Origin: Domibacillus sp. PGB-M46
GTDB taxonomy: Bacteria > Bacillota > Bacilli > Bacillales > Domibacillaceae
Length of the DNA stretch: 64,000 nucleotides
Assembly: GCF_022668875.1 (NCBI RefSeq)
Contig: NZ_JAKGCR010000015.1
Span: forward strand, 1 to 64,000
Reading direction: 5' to 3'
Shown here: one piece after another, positions 17,565-26,525 of the stretch
Layout: every line of letters begins with the position of its first letter
Numbering within the stretch: position 1 is the first letter of the stretch
Translations under genes and position numbers: made by a program
The notes under the pieces: generated by a model
Seen by the model: only the letters and a program-made list of their open reading frames with translations
What the model was told of the DNA's origin: nothing
The model's database searches: none

Positions 17565-18017
17565 TTAACGGCGGCTTTTTTGTCCGCCTTTGCGTCCTGC
17601 TTCTTCACGGCTCATTTTGCCATCGTTGTCATCATTTTCGGAATTACGGCCTCTGGCTTCTCCGCCCTTTTGTCCGATTTCCTGATAGAACTCTTTGTCA
17701 TGGCTTTCAGCGGTAGCTTCTCCGCCTTTTTGTCCGATCTCCTGGTAGAATTCTTCACCATGATTTTCAGCGGTAGCTTCTCCGCCTTTTTGTCCGATTT
17801 CCTGATAGAACTCTTTGTCATGGCTTTCAGCGGTAGCTTCTCCGCCTTTTTGCCCGATTTCCTGGTAGAATTCTTTGTCATGGCTTTCAGCGGTAGCTTC
17901 TCCGCCTTTTTGTCCAATCTCCTGGTAGAATTCTTTATCGTGATTTTTTGCTGTTGCTTCTCCACCTTTACGTCCTGCTTCTTCTCGACTCATTTTATCA
18001 TTGTTATTATTAGCCAT
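17565..18017 (-). CDS. GsiB-like general stress protein (KGG repeats)
   Basis: A 150-aa, very hydrophilic Gly/Glu/Lys-rich protein of the GsiB/KGG-repeat (LEA-like hydrophilin) family. It begins MANNNNDKMSREEAGRKGG and ends KMSREEAGRKGGQKSRR. Between lie five copies of a 20-residue unit EFYQEIGQKGGEATAESHDK, the last degenerate. Such proteins accumulate in stress and desiccation. A GAGGAGG ribosome site and a SigB-type promoter lie upstream. A plus-strand open frame of 200 codons opposite is an antisense shadow of the repeats. Confidence 0.92.
   Translation of the reverse strand: MANNNNDKMSREEAGRKGGEATAKNHDKEFYQEIGQKGGEATAESHDKEFYQEIGQKGGEATAESHDKEFYQEIGQKGGEATAENHGEEFYQEIGQKGGEATAESHDKEFYQEIGQKGGEARGRNSENDDNDGKMSREEAGRKGGQKSRR
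17641..17945. repeat. 60-bp tandem coding repeats in the GsiB-like gene
   Basis: Five 60-bp units in register with the reading frame. The copies are almost identical at the DNA level (TCTCCGCCTTTTTGTCCGAT recurs on the plus strand), which suggests recent expansion or homogenisation by slippage or recombination. Copy number could vary between strains. Confidence 0.9.
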
Positions 18018-18063
18018 CGAAAATTCCTCCTCAGTAAATTTGGATTTTGCTTACGGTTGTATG

Positions 18064-18088
18064 TTACCCGGCTCTCAATCAATCAAAC
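18064..18088 (-). promoter_or_regulatory. SigB-type promoter of the GsiB-like gene
   Basis: On the minus strand GTTTGA (18083-18088), 13 bp, GGGTAA (18064-18069). This matches the general-stress SigB consensus GTTTAA N12-14 GGGTAT. Confidence 0.8.
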
Positions 18089-18114
18089 TGAATTTGTAAA
18101 AAAAGATCGAAAGA

Positions 18115-18139
18115 ACTAAAAAGGCGCTTTCAAGCGCAG
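18115..18139 (-). terminator. Weak terminator of the ABC transporter gene
   Basis: On the minus strand GCGCTTGAAAGCGC hairpin followed by CTTTTTAG. The stem is short. Confidence 0.45.
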
Positions 18140-18204
18140 GAAAAAGCCTCTTCATCTATTCTTTTATTCTCAGTTCTTTATGAAAACCTTGCAGTACCTC
18201 CATG

Positions 18205-19938
18205 TTATGCCAGCTGCTGTTCAGCAAATTCACGGTACAATTTATGAGACTCGAGCAGCTCCTCGTGCGTTCCCATTCCCGTAACCTGCCCTTTTTCAAT
18301 GAAAATAATTTGATCGGCGTTGACAATCGTAGAAAGCCTGTGAGCGATCACAAAGGTGGTTCGGCCTTCCATTAATTGCACCAGCGCTTCTTGGACAATC
18401 CCTTCTGATTGACTGTCAAGGCTGGCTGTTGCTTCATCCATCATTAAAATTTTCGGTTCCCGCAAAAAAGCGCGGGCAATCGCAATACGCTGTCTCTGGC
18501 CGCCGGACAGCTTCACACCGCGTTCGCCTACTTTTGTATCCAAACCGTTCGGAAAGCTTCTAATAAACTGGTCGGCATAAGCCATTCTCGCTACTTCCCA
18601 CAGTCGTTCATCCGGAATTGTTTTGCCGCCTGCCAGCCCATAAATCAAGTTTTCCCGAATCGTGCCAGCCATCATGGCACTTTCCTGGGATACATAGCCG
18701 ATTTGACTGCGCCACGAAGCCATTGATAAGTCCGTAATAGGTGTTGAGCCAATTCGAATTTCACCGGAAGACGGTTCATAAAATCGCTCAAGCAGACCGA
18801 ACATCGTCGTTTTGCCGCCGCCGCTCGGTCCGGCGAAGGCAATCATATCACCTGGCTGTGCTGTAAAAGACACTCCTTTTAAAACAGGCTCTTCTTTGCC
18901 GTAGGCGAACGATACGTTGTCTACGTGGATAGGTTCGTCCTTAATATCCATGGCTATTCCATCCTGTCCAGGCTCCGGCGTCAAATCCAGAATCGTGATA
19001 ATCCGTTCAGTGGCTCCTTTTGCTTTTTGAAGCTGGGTGAAAAACATCGCGAATGAGGTAATGGGCATAATAATTTGAAACAAATAAAGCAAAAAGGCGA
19101 CAAGGGCACCGGTTGACATAGTTCCGTTTGACACACGTATGCCGCCGTAGCCGATAATCATCACAACGACGATCATGACAACAAGGTACATAACCGGCGC
19201 GATCAGGGCGAAAATCCGTGCTTCCTTCAATCCAAACTGAAAGAGTCTTTCAATTCCCGCTAATCCCTTCCTTTCTTCGCTTTGTTCAGCCGTTGAAGCT
19301 TTCATTAAGCGAATTTCACCGAGCGTCTGCTGCACGTGTCCGGTAAAAGCGGCTGTTTCATCCTGCAGCCCGCGCGAGATTTTCGCCATCTTTCGCCCAA
19401 GCGGAAACATAATGGCGATCGTCAGCGGCACAGAGGCGAGCATCAGCATCGTCATTTTCCAATCCATTAAAAGTAAAATGATCACAGCACCGACAATCGA
19501 AATGATGCCAGAAATAAATTGAGGAAATCGGTTAGAAATCAAGTCCTGTACGACACTTGTATCATTTACGACCCGGCTGACGGTTTCTCCGCTTGACTGC
19601 CGATCGAAATAGGAAACAGGCAGCCGGATCAGCTTCATCCACATCCGGTCACGCAGGCTTGAGACAATCTTATAACCGACAACGCTGAGCCAGTAAATCG
19701 AGAGGCCGTTAATGACAGCCTGGGCAATAAAGGCAAGGGCGATGGCAGACATGAGGGGTACACTCAAGGAAGAAAGCGAAAAGCCATCGACCAGGTTTTT
19801 GGTCAGTAAAGGAACGACCAGCCCGGCAGCTGTCGTCAGCACGCTTGCTGCCAGTCCGGCAACAAGCAGCCGCTGTGGAAACTCGGACGACAAAAGAAGA
19901 GAAACAAAAGGCTTTAAGCTGTTCGGTCGGTTTTCCAC
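18205..19938 (-). CDS. bmrA: BmrA-like multidrug ABC exporter
   Basis: A 577-aa half-transporter that would act as a homodimer to pump drugs out using ATP. The six-helix membrane domain (about 15-310) contains LPVSYFDRQSSGETVSRV. The nucleotide-binding domain (about 340-577) has Walker A GPSGGGKTTMF, Q-loop GYVSQESAMM, signature LSGGQRQRIAIARAF, Walker B ILMMDEATASLD and H-loop IAHRLSTI. It closely resembles B. subtilis BmrA throughout. It starts at GTG 19938 after ATAGGAG. A TATACT box at about 19973-19978 could serve as promoter. Confidence 0.9.
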   Translation of the reverse strand: MENRPNSLKPFVSLLLSSEFPQRLLVAGLAASVLTTAAGLVVPLLTKNLVDGFSLSSLSVPLMSAIALAFIAQAVINGLSIYWLSVVGYKIVSSLRDRMWMKLIRLPVSYFDRQSSGETVSRVVNDTSVVQDLISNRFPQFISGIISIVGAVIILLLMDWKMTMLMLASVPLTIAIMFPLGRKMAKISRGLQDETAAFTGHVQQTLGEIRLMKASTAEQSEERKGLAGIERLFQFGLKEARIFALIAPVMYLVVMIVVVMIIGYGGIRVSNGTMSTGALVAFLLYLFQIIMPITSFAMFFTQLQKAKGATERIITILDLTPEPGQDGIAMDIKDEPIHVDNVSFAYGKEEPVLKGVSFTAQPGDMIAFAGPSGGGKTTMFGLLERFYEPSSGEIRIGSTPITDLSMASWRSQIGYVSQESAMMAGTIRENLIYGLAGGKTIPDERLWEVARMAYADQFIRSFPNGLDTKVGERGVKLSGGQRQRIAIARAFLREPKILMMDEATASLDSQSEGIVQEALVQLMEGRTTFVIAHRLSTIVNADQIIFIEKGQVTGMGTHEELLESHKLYREFAEQQLA

Positions 19939-20108
19939 CAGAATAAACTCCTATCTATACTCGTTTTTCTTTTAGTATACTCTCTTAAGAAATAAAACAG
20001 CATGGCCAAAGCTTTGCAGGGAACGGAAGCCTTTTTACGAAAAAAAGCTATATTTCCGGCAAAAGGGGGAAAACAAAGAGGAGCATAAAACATAAAGGAG
20101 AGATGTGG

Positions 20109-21368
20109 ATGTCCGGACAAAACGAAATGCCGCATGAAGAAGGGCTGGATCAAAGCTTAAGCCTGCTTAGAGAAGGATACATGTACATACCAAGCCGGCG
20201 CAGGTCTTTTCAATCCGATTTGTTTGAAACGCGTTTAATGGGGAAGCCGGCGATTTGTATGGGCGGCAAGGAAGCGGCTGCTTTGTTTTATGATCCGGCA
20301 AAGTTTCAGCGGGAAGGGGCAGCGCCGAAGAGAGTCGTTAAAACGCTGTTTGGAGAAGGCGGCGTTCAAACACTTGACGGGGAAGCACACCGGCAGCGCA
20401 AAGCGGCTTTTATGTCTTTAATGGCTCCGAGACACATTGCCCGGCTGAATGGCATCGCCGAAGAACAGTGGAAAGAGGCAGCAAGGAAGTGGACACAGCA
20501 AAACGAGATCGTTTTATACAGAGAAGCCAAAGAACTGCTGTGCCGGATTGCCTGCCAATGGGCCGGTGTGCCGCTTGAGGAAGAGGAAGTACAGCAGCGG
20601 ACAGAGGAATTGAGTGCTTTGTTTGAATCCGCCGTTTCAGCCGGACCGGAATACTGGAAAACACGCCGATCCAGACGAAAAGCTGAAAAGTGGGTAGGCG
20701 GCCTGATTGAAGAGGTGCGGGCTGGAAAGCTTCATCCGCCGGAAGAATCAACGCTGTATGTGTTTTCTCATCATCAGGAGCTGGGTGGTGAAGTATTAGA
20801 TACAAAAACAGCCGCTGTAGAAGTGGTCAATATTTTAAGGCCGATTACAGCGGTGTCCATTTACCTTGCTTTTACAGCACTGGCGCTGCATCAGTTTCCA
20901 GAGCAAAAACCAAAATTAACGCCTGCCAATGGTTCCTATACAACATGTTTTGTGCAGGAGGTCCGCCGCTTTTATCCGTTTTTTCCTTTCACGGGCGCTA
21001 AAGTGAAAAAAGATTTTGAATGGCGGGGCATGCACTTTAAGGAAGGAACGTTAGCGCTTCTCGATTTATACGGCACCAACCATGACCCGCATCTATGGGA
21101 AAATCCGGATTTGTTTCAGCCGGAACGGTTTGAAGAGTGGGACAAAAGCCCGTTCGATTTTATTCCGCAGGGCGGCGGCGACTATCATAATGGGCATCGC
21201 TGCGCAGGAGAATGGATTACGGTCGGGCTGATGAAAGTAAGTGTTGATTTTCTCGTTAACCGTTTGTCTTATGAAGTACCTGAGCAGGATATCAGTTTCA
21301 GTATGACCAGCATGCCAAGCATGCCGAAAAGCGGCTTTATCATGCGTAACATTCAATTAAAGGAGTGA
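20109..21368 (+). CDS. Cytochrome P450 CYP152 fatty-acid peroxygenase
   Basis: A 419-aa P450 of the CYP152 group (B. subtilis CypC/YbdT), which hydroxylates or decarboxylates fatty acids using H2O2 rather than electrons from a reductase. The I-helix has the diagnostic Arg-Pro (NILRPITAVSIY, Arg near residue 244) in place of the usual acid-alcohol pair; this Arg binds the fatty-acid carboxylate. The haem loop ends GHRCAGEWITVGLM with Cys near 364. ATG 20109 has AAGGAG at 8 bp, better than the ATG at 20103. A macrodomain gene follows after 5 bp. Confidence 0.93.
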   Translation: MSGQNEMPHEEGLDQSLSLLREGYMYIPSRRRSFQSDLFETRLMGKPAICMGGKEAAALFYDPAKFQREGAAPKRVVKTLFGEGGVQTLDGEAHRQRKAAFMSLMAPRHIARLNGIAEEQWKEAARKWTQQNEIVLYREAKELLCRIACQWAGVPLEEEEVQQRTEELSALFESAVSAGPEYWKTRRSRRKAEKWVGGLIEEVRAGKLHPPEESTLYVFSHHQELGGEVLDTKTAAVEVVNILRPITAVSIYLAFTALALHQFPEQKPKLTPANGSYTTCFVQEVRRFYPFFPFTGAKVKKDFEWRGMHFKEGTLALLDLYGTNHDPHLWENPDLFQPERFEEWDKSPFDFIPQGGGDYHNGHRCAGEWITVGLMKVSVDFLVNRLSYEVPEQDISFSMTSMPSMPKSGFIMRNIQLKE

Positions 21369-21373
21369 AGATA

Positions 21374-21937
21374 ATGAAAACACAAATCAATGATAATGTT
21401 CTTGAACTTATGGTCGGAGACATTACTGAGCAGGCAACAGAAGCGATCGTTAATGCCGCTAATGGGTCACTGCTTGGAGGCGGCGGGGTAGACGGAGCCA
21501 TTCACCAGGCAGCAGGGCATGCACTAATGGACGAGTGCAAAAAAATCCGTACTGAACAGCTGAACGGGGAAGAGCTGGCAACAGGTAAAGCCGTTCTGAC
21601 AAAAGGGTACGAGCTGCCGGCTGAATATGTGATTCACACAGTAGGCCCTGTGTGGGGCGGCGGATCAGAAGGAGAAGAAGAAAAGCTTGCTTCCTGTTAC
21701 CAGAATACCTTAATGCTGGCAGCGGATAACGGGATTAAAAGCATCACATTCCCATCCATCTCGACCGGTGTATACGGTTTTCCGATCGAGCAGGCAGCGG
21801 TTGTCGCTCTCCGCACGGTCATCGATTTTCTGGAGAAGCAGGCATTTGGCTATGTAGCTTTTACATTGTTTTCAGATCACGACTACCGGATTTATGAAGC
21901 GGCTATGAACCGCGTTATGCAGGAAGAAGGCCGCTGA
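21374..21937 (+). CDS. Macrodomain protein (O-acetyl-ADP-ribose deacetylase-like)
   Basis: A 187-aa single macrodomain similar to E. coli YmdB, which hydrolyses O-acetyl-ADP-ribose and related ADP-ribose adducts. Binding motifs are GDITEQATEAIVNAANGSLLGGGGVDGAIH (split over residues about 17-46), containing the catalytic Asn and Asp. The phosphate loop is SISTGVYGFPIEQA (about 133). ATG 21374 lies 9 bp after AAGGAG, which itself overlaps the P450 end, so the two genes are probably co-translated. Confidence 0.92.
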   Translation: MKTQINDNVLELMVGDITEQATEAIVNAANGSLLGGGGVDGAIHQAAGHALMDECKKIRTEQLNGEELATGKAVLTKGYELPAEYVIHTVGPVWGGGSEGEEEKLASCYQNTLMLAADNGIKSITFPSISTGVYGFPIEQAAVVALRTVIDFLEKQAFGYVAFTLFSDHDYRIYEAAMNRVMQEEGR

Positions 21938-21957
21938 GCAAGCTCGGCGGTTTTTTT
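21931..21957 (+). terminator. Terminator of the P450-macrodomain unit
   Basis: CCGCTGAGC-AA-GCTCGGCGG stem overlapping the stop codon, followed by a T7 run. Confidence 0.85.
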
Positions 21958-22051
21958 GTGCGTGCTATCCCTTGTTTCACAAAGCGGTCATTGTTTGGCA
22001 TAATAGGGGTTTAGAAAAATAGATCAATATGTAAAGTAAAGAGGTAGAAAG

Positions 22052-22966
22052 ATGACTCTGCAGCAGTTGAAGTATGTGATTGAAATTGTACACTGCGGTT
22101 CGATTAATGAAGCAGCACGCCGGCTTTTTTTGTCACAGCCGAGCTTGTCAAAAGCCGTAAAAGAGCTGGAGGCTGAACTTGGTATTACTATTTTTATACG
22201 GACACCAAAAGGCATTACACTGTCCACAGATGGAGCGGAATTTTTAGGCTATGCACGCCAGGTAGTCGAGCAGGCAGAACTGCTTGAGCGGCGCTATTTA
22301 GGATCCCCGCCGGCACGCCAGCTTTTCTCTGTTTCCACACAGCATTATGCATTTGCCGTCAATGCATTTGTAGAAATGATTAAAAAGCATGGAGCAGATG
22401 AGTACCAGTTTACACTGCGTGAAACGAGAACCTATGAAATTATCGAGGACGTGAAAAACCTGCGCAGCGAGATTGGGATTCTTTATATCAGTTCTTTTAA
22501 TGAAAAAGTGATGGGACAGCTGCTGAAGGAAGAAGGGCTTTTGTTTCATCCTCTATTTGAAGCGAAACCGCACATTTTTGTCAGCGCTCAAAATCCACTG
22601 GCCGGCCAAGCCTCCGTTACACTTGAAGACCTGGAAGAATACCCGCGCTTGTCGTTTGAGCAGGGGGAATTCAATTCCTTTTATTATGCAGAAGAGCTGT
22701 TCAGCACGCTTCCGCGCTCTAAAAGCATTCAGGTGAGCGACCGGGCTACGCTGTTTAATTTATTGATTGGATTGAATGGATACACGATTTCTACCGGTAT
22801 TTTAAGCGAGGATTTAAACGGCTCGAATATTGTGCCGGTACCGCTTGAGGCAGATGAAGCGATTACGGTCGGCTGGATCGCACATGAAAAAACACAGCTT
22901 GGCCGGATGGCGCACGTGTATCTCCAAGAGCTTCAAAATATCATCGAAGCTCATTTGGCTCCGTGA
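22052..22966 (+). CDS. LysR-family transcriptional regulator
   Basis: A 304-aa LysR regulator. The helix-turn-helix is at residues 1-60 (LQQLKYVIEIVHCGSINEAA and LSQPSLSKAVKELEAELG). The periplasmic-binding-like effector domain covers about 90-300. No divergent target lies upstream, where a macrodomain gene ends in the same direction, so its target is not evident. The 268 bp downstream hold a terminator (23109-23141) and no gene. The effector is unknown. Confidence 0.9.
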   Translation: MTLQQLKYVIEIVHCGSINEAARRLFLSQPSLSKAVKELEAELGITIFIRTPKGITLSTDGAEFLGYARQVVEQAELLERRYLGSPPARQLFSVSTQHYAFAVNAFVEMIKKHGADEYQFTLRETRTYEIIEDVKNLRSEIGILYISSFNEKVMGQLLKEEGLLFHPLFEAKPHIFVSAQNPLAGQASVTLEDLEEYPRLSFEQGEFNSFYYAEELFSTLPRSKSIQVSDRATLFNLLIGLNGYTISTGILSEDLNGSNIVPVPLEADEAITVGWIAHEKTQLGRMAHVYLQELQNIIEAHLAP

Positions 22967-23108
22967 TATAACTTTTATCTATAGCGGAAAATCTATTTTA
23001 ACCGTTATGCTATACCTTTGTTTCATAATGATACATACAACTTAATGAACGAAGGGAATTCATACAAACGACCGCACAAATAAAAATCCTTTTAGGTTGT
23101 TGGGGGTC

Positions 23109-23141
23109 GAAAAAACAGGGGAGATCTTTCCCTGTTTTTTC
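23109..23141 (+). terminator. Terminator downstream of LysR
   Basis: GAAAAAACAGGG pairs with CCCTGTTTTTTC around a nine-base loop. It lies 143 bp after the LysR stop, so it could also end a short RNA in 22967-23141. I see no gene there. Confidence 0.8.
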
Positions 23142-23234
23142 TTTAACTTTTCTAGAGGGCTGGCGAAAAATGTTCGAAACATGAGCCGGTTTCCTGTAGG
23201 ATAGAAGAAACAAGTATATTTTACAGGTGATGAC

Positions 23235-25037
23235 ATGGCATTTTTATTAATGGTCTTTTTTTCGCTTATTCCGCTTACAACGTTTGTCATTTTGTTTCGC
23301 CTTAAGTATCAGCGTATCACCTATCCGCTTGCTGTTTTTTACTTAGCGGTTTCAATGTGGCAGATGAGCATTGCTGTTCTCTACGGTGAGGACTGGCTGA
23401 ATCAGGGAACGATTGAAAGCTTGTTCCGCTTTTTTAGAATGGGAACAGTTGTTTTTGCTCCGCTTTTATTTTATATGGTCTATCAGCTGCTTTTTTTTGA
23501 AGAACTGCAGTTTGATGTCCGGAAAAAGAAAATACTTCAAAAGATGATCAATCGCTTTTCCTATATTGGGATGCTCATTTGGACTATTGTCGTTTATATA
23601 ATCAGCTGGACACGGCTTGGGATTGCCGGTTTTGATCGCCATTCCATCCCGCCGTTTAACGAAGAGTTTTACTATCCGGTGGCGGGCCCGCTCGGCTGGA
23701 CGTTCTCGATTCATATTTTATTGATTATTGTGATGGATTTGCTCGCTATTTATTTAACATTTAAAATCGTCGACAAGCATCGCCGCACGTTCTTAAGAGT
23801 CTTTTTTGTTTCTCTTTTATTAGCGTACTCATTCGGGGTAATCAATTTATCATCGGACAGCCCTTTGTTTCAAGCGATTTTGGCTCTTATTATTTTAGTA
23901 ATGGGCATTTTCACAGCATACGTAAAATTGATTTACAACAAAATGGAGGAAGTAAACGGACAGCTGTTGATTCAGCAGCTTTTTCTCCGAAGAGTCATTG
24001 ATGCGAATCCGAATTTTATTTATGCAAAAGACCAGTACGGGCGCTTTACGATGGCGAACGCCGCCATTTCTGCTTTATATGGCGTTTCTTCTGAACAAAT
24101 GCTTGGAAAACGGGAAAGCGATTTTTATGCAAATCCAAAGCAGGCAGAAGAGATGGCAAAGGAAGATATGTATCTGCTGGAGAAAGATGAAGCAAAGATA
24201 CAAGAAAAACAGTACTTGCAAACGCCGGATAACCGTATTTACACAGTACAAATAACGAAAAAACCGCTCTTTTTTTCAGCAGGGCATAAGGAACTGCTTT
24301 GTGTAGCGACGGATATTACCGAAATGGAGCAAAAGGAAGAATATATACGAAAAACAGAAAAGTTGAATATTGTCGGTCAGCTGGCCGCCGGCGTTGCTCA
24401 TGAGATTCGCAATCCGCTCACTTCCTTAAAGGGATTTATTCAGCTGATTGATCAGGAATATTCCATTGATCCGAAATATACGAAGATTATGCTTGATGAG
24501 CTTGAGCGTATTGAGTTCGTTTCGAGCGAGATGCTCGTTCTTGCTAAGCCTGAAGTCATCGTGAAACAAAGCATTACCTTGAGCCATTTAATGAGAGACG
24601 TTGTTGACCTTTTAAATATGCAGGCTATCACCCAAAGCATCAATATTCAAATGGAGCCGTTTAAGGAAGAGGTTGAGCTTGAAGGAAATGCAAATCAGCT
24701 TAAGCAGGTATTTATTAATGTGTTGAAAAATGCGGTGGAAGCCTCGCCGAAAAATAGTATCATTGCCATTGACCACGAGCAAATCTATAACAGGCTGGCC
24801 GTTTCTATAACAGACCGGGGAATGGGCATGCCAAAAGAGCGGCTGGAAAAGCTCGGGGAACCTTTTTATACGAGTAAGGAAAAAGGCACGGGACTTGGAC
24901 TGATGGTCAGCATGAGAATTATAAAGGAGCACGGCGGCGATATGACATTCCAAAGCCGTGAAGGAAAAGGCACAAAGGTAACCGTTTGGCTGCCGATTAA
25001 AGCGGGTGAGAAGGAAGAGAAAAGCGCAGGCGCCTGA
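23235..25037 (+). CDS. Sporulation-type sensor histidine kinase (orphan)
   Basis: A 600-aa membrane kinase. Seven or so hydrophobic helices fill residues 1-235 (a 7TM-like sensor). A PAS domain (about 250-365, VIDANPNFIYAKDQYGRF) follows. The HisKA H-box is AAGVAHEIRNPLTSLKGFIQ (His near 388). The HATPase carries N-box FINVLKNAVEAS and G-boxes DRGMGMP and GTGLGLMVS. The architecture resembles the B. subtilis Kin kinases that feed the sporulation phosphorelay. No response regulator is adjacent. A possible GTG/ATG choice was settled on ATG 23235 (AGGTG ribosome site). Confidence 0.88.
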   Translation: MAFLLMVFFSLIPLTTFVILFRLKYQRITYPLAVFYLAVSMWQMSIAVLYGEDWLNQGTIESLFRFFRMGTVVFAPLLFYMVYQLLFFEELQFDVRKKKILQKMINRFSYIGMLIWTIVVYIISWTRLGIAGFDRHSIPPFNEEFYYPVAGPLGWTFSIHILLIIVMDLLAIYLTFKIVDKHRRTFLRVFFVSLLLAYSFGVINLSSDSPLFQAILALIILVMGIFTAYVKLIYNKMEEVNGQLLIQQLFLRRVIDANPNFIYAKDQYGRFTMANAAISALYGVSSEQMLGKRESDFYANPKQAEEMAKEDMYLLEKDEAKIQEKQYLQTPDNRIYTVQITKKPLFFSAGHKELLCVATDITEMEQKEEYIRKTEKLNIVGQLAAGVAHEIRNPLTSLKGFIQLIDQEYSIDPKYTKIMLDELERIEFVSSEMLVLAKPEVIVKQSITLSHLMRDVVDLLNMQAITQSINIQMEPFKEEVELEGNANQLKQVFINVLKNAVEASPKNSIIAIDHEQIYNRLAVSITDRGMGMPKERLEKLGEPFYTSKEKGTGLGLMVSMRIIKEHGGDMTFQSREGKGTKVTVWLPIKAGEKEEKSAGA

Positions 25038-25065
25038 CTTTCGTCCGAAAAAAAAGAAACCGCCC

Positions 25066-25106
25066 AAAAAGCATGCTTCCATAGAAAAGGAAGCATGCTA
25101 TTTTTA
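25066..25106. terminator. Bidirectional terminator
   Basis: AGCATGCTTCC and GGAAGCATGCT, perfect 11-bp stem with an eight-base loop, T-runs on both strands. Shared by the kinase and the convergent LOG gene. Confidence 0.9.
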
Positions 25107-25688
25107 ATAGATGGTTTTTTCTTTTTTATATGTTTTCACAGCCGGCGGTTCGTACGCATGAAACGAGCGGATCAGCTGTGCTGCCGAATCATGGACTAAG
25201 AGCATGGAACGGTACTGATCCTGTAAAAATTGTTCAGTGGTCATATGATCAAAGAAGGAAACGAGCGGATCAAAATAATTCGCAGCATTCAACAGGCCGA
25301 TCGGCTTTTGATGAAGGCCGATTTGCGCCCACGTAAACACTTCAAAAAACTCTTCCATCGTGCCGGCGCCGCCCGGCAGTACAATAAATGCATCAGCAAG
25401 CTCGGCCATTTTCGCTTTTCTTTCATGCATCGACTCCACAACATGCAGTTCGGTAAGCCGGGTATGGGCAATTTCCCGCTCCTTCAGCAAGGTTGGAATC
25501 ACGCCGATTACTTCGCCGCCTTCCCGCAAAACCGTGTCGGCTACTGTCCCCATGAGGCCCGCGCTCGATCCGCCATAAACAAGGCTGATACCCCGCTTGG
25601 CTAGTTCTTTTCCGAGTGAAACAGCGCTGTCTGTATAGCTTATTGATGCGCCGCTTGCCGAACCGCAAAAAACTGCTATTCTCTTCAT
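25104..25688 (-). CDS. LOG-family nucleotide 5'-monophosphate phosphoribohydrolase
   Basis: A 194-aa LOG/YvdD-type protein (often called lysine-decarboxylase-like) that releases the base from nucleoside monophosphates. The Rossmann start is IAVFCGSASGA. The catalytic and phosphate motif is VLPGGAGTMEEFFEV (about 92-106), with GGSSAGLMGTVAD before it. An upstream TTG at 25721 is open, but ATG 25688 gives the family N-terminus (MKRIAVFCG), and a TATACT box just before 25721 supports the shorter form. Confidence 0.9.
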   Translation of the reverse strand: MKRIAVFCGSASGASISYTDSAVSLGKELAKRGISLVYGGSSAGLMGTVADTVLREGGEVIGVIPTLLKEREIAHTRLTELHVVESMHERKAKMAELADAFIVLPGGAGTMEEFFEVFTWAQIGLHQKPIGLLNAANYFDPLVSFFDHMTTEQFLQDQYRSMLLVHDSAAQLIRSFHAYEPPAVKTYKKEKTIY

Positions 25689-25853
25689 CCACTTAGCCCC
25701 GTTTCTTTTCTTTTTCTTCAAGTATACTTTGTTTGTTAGGAAAACAGAACAGCAGAGTCCCGATCTTTACAGTAGATTTACATCGGCCATGTACAATCCT
25801 CTTTATGTGACGTATAGTCAATAGAAGGACGTATTATGAAAGGGGATTGGGAG

Positions 25854-26342
25854 ATGAACGTAGTTATTACAAAACAAGTACATGCACCGCAGGACCTTGT
25901 GTTCAGCATGTGGACAGATGGAAACCATTTGCTGCACTGGTGGGGATCGCCGGGTGTGAAGCTTGATGTTGTATCGATTAACGTGAAGCCAGGCGGGCTG
26001 TTTCACTACAAGCAGACACTGCCGGATGGACAAGTGGTGTACGGAAAATTTACATATCATAAAGTGGAATCACCGAACAAGCTTGCTTTTACCAGTTCAT
26101 TTGCGGACGAACAAGGGGGGACGGTCCGTGCGCCATTCAATGAAAGCTGGCCGCTTGAAGTTTTAAATACGCTCAGTTTTTCGGAAGAAAACGGCGAGAC
26201 GACGATTGAGATAGAAGGACTGCCGTTTAATGCGACAGAAGAAGAAAGAGCGGTGTTTCAATCCGCCGAAGAAGCCATTAAAAAAGGGTTTTTCGGAACA
26301 TTTGCACAGCTTGAAGACTATATAGAAAATATCCGATCATAA
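25854..26342 (+). CDS. SRPBCC/AHSA1-domain protein
   Basis: A 162-aa START-like (SRPBCC, AHSA1) protein. The family pattern is clear: ITKQVHAPQDLVFSMWTDG, then HWWGSPG, then LEDY near the end. These proteins bind hydrophobic ligands in a cavity; the ligand here is unknown. ATG 25854 has AAAGGGG upstream; ATG 25836 (after AGAAGG) would add six residues and is almost as good. It is followed by a terminator (26355-26402). Confidence 0.85.
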   Translation: MNVVITKQVHAPQDLVFSMWTDGNHLLHWWGSPGVKLDVVSINVKPGGLFHYKQTLPDGQVVYGKFTYHKVESPNKLAFTSSFADEQGGTVRAPFNESWPLEVLNTLSFSEENGETTIEIEGLPFNATEEERAVFQSAEEAIKKGFFGTFAQLEDYIENIRS

Positions 26343-26354
26343 AGAAACTTTTAT

Positions 26355-26402
26355 AAGGGACGATTCGTTTTTTGGATGAAAAAGACGATCGGTCCCTTTT
26401 TT
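26355..26402 (+). terminator. Terminator of the SRPBCC gene
   Basis: AAGGGAC pairs with GTCCCTT across a long loop and is followed by TTTTTTT. Confidence 0.7.
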
Positions 26403-26458
26403 ATATGTTATTTCCACACTTTTCTATTAACCCGCAGGCGAAAATGTCTTTTTTCACA

Positions 26459-26484
26459 GTCTAACGCTTCTCTCCGCTGGGTAT
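26459..26484 (+). promoter_or_regulatory. Candidate SigB-type promoter
   Basis: GTCTAA (26459-26464), 14 bp, GGGTAT (26479-26484), 41 bp before the Zn-peptidase start. The -10 is exact SigB consensus; the -35 has one mismatch to GTTTAA. Confidence 0.55.
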
Positions 26485-26525
26485 AACACTAGTACGATCA
26501 AGGTTTTTCTGGAGGAGGAAATACA

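Noticed and set aside
17641-17945. Regular 60-bp repeats resembling a CRISPR array
   Set aside because: There are no unique spacers; the units are contiguous and code for protein repeats.
17517-18119. 200-codon plus-strand frame with repeats
   Set aside because: It is the antisense reading of the GsiB-like repeats; the minus frame has start signals and a family match.
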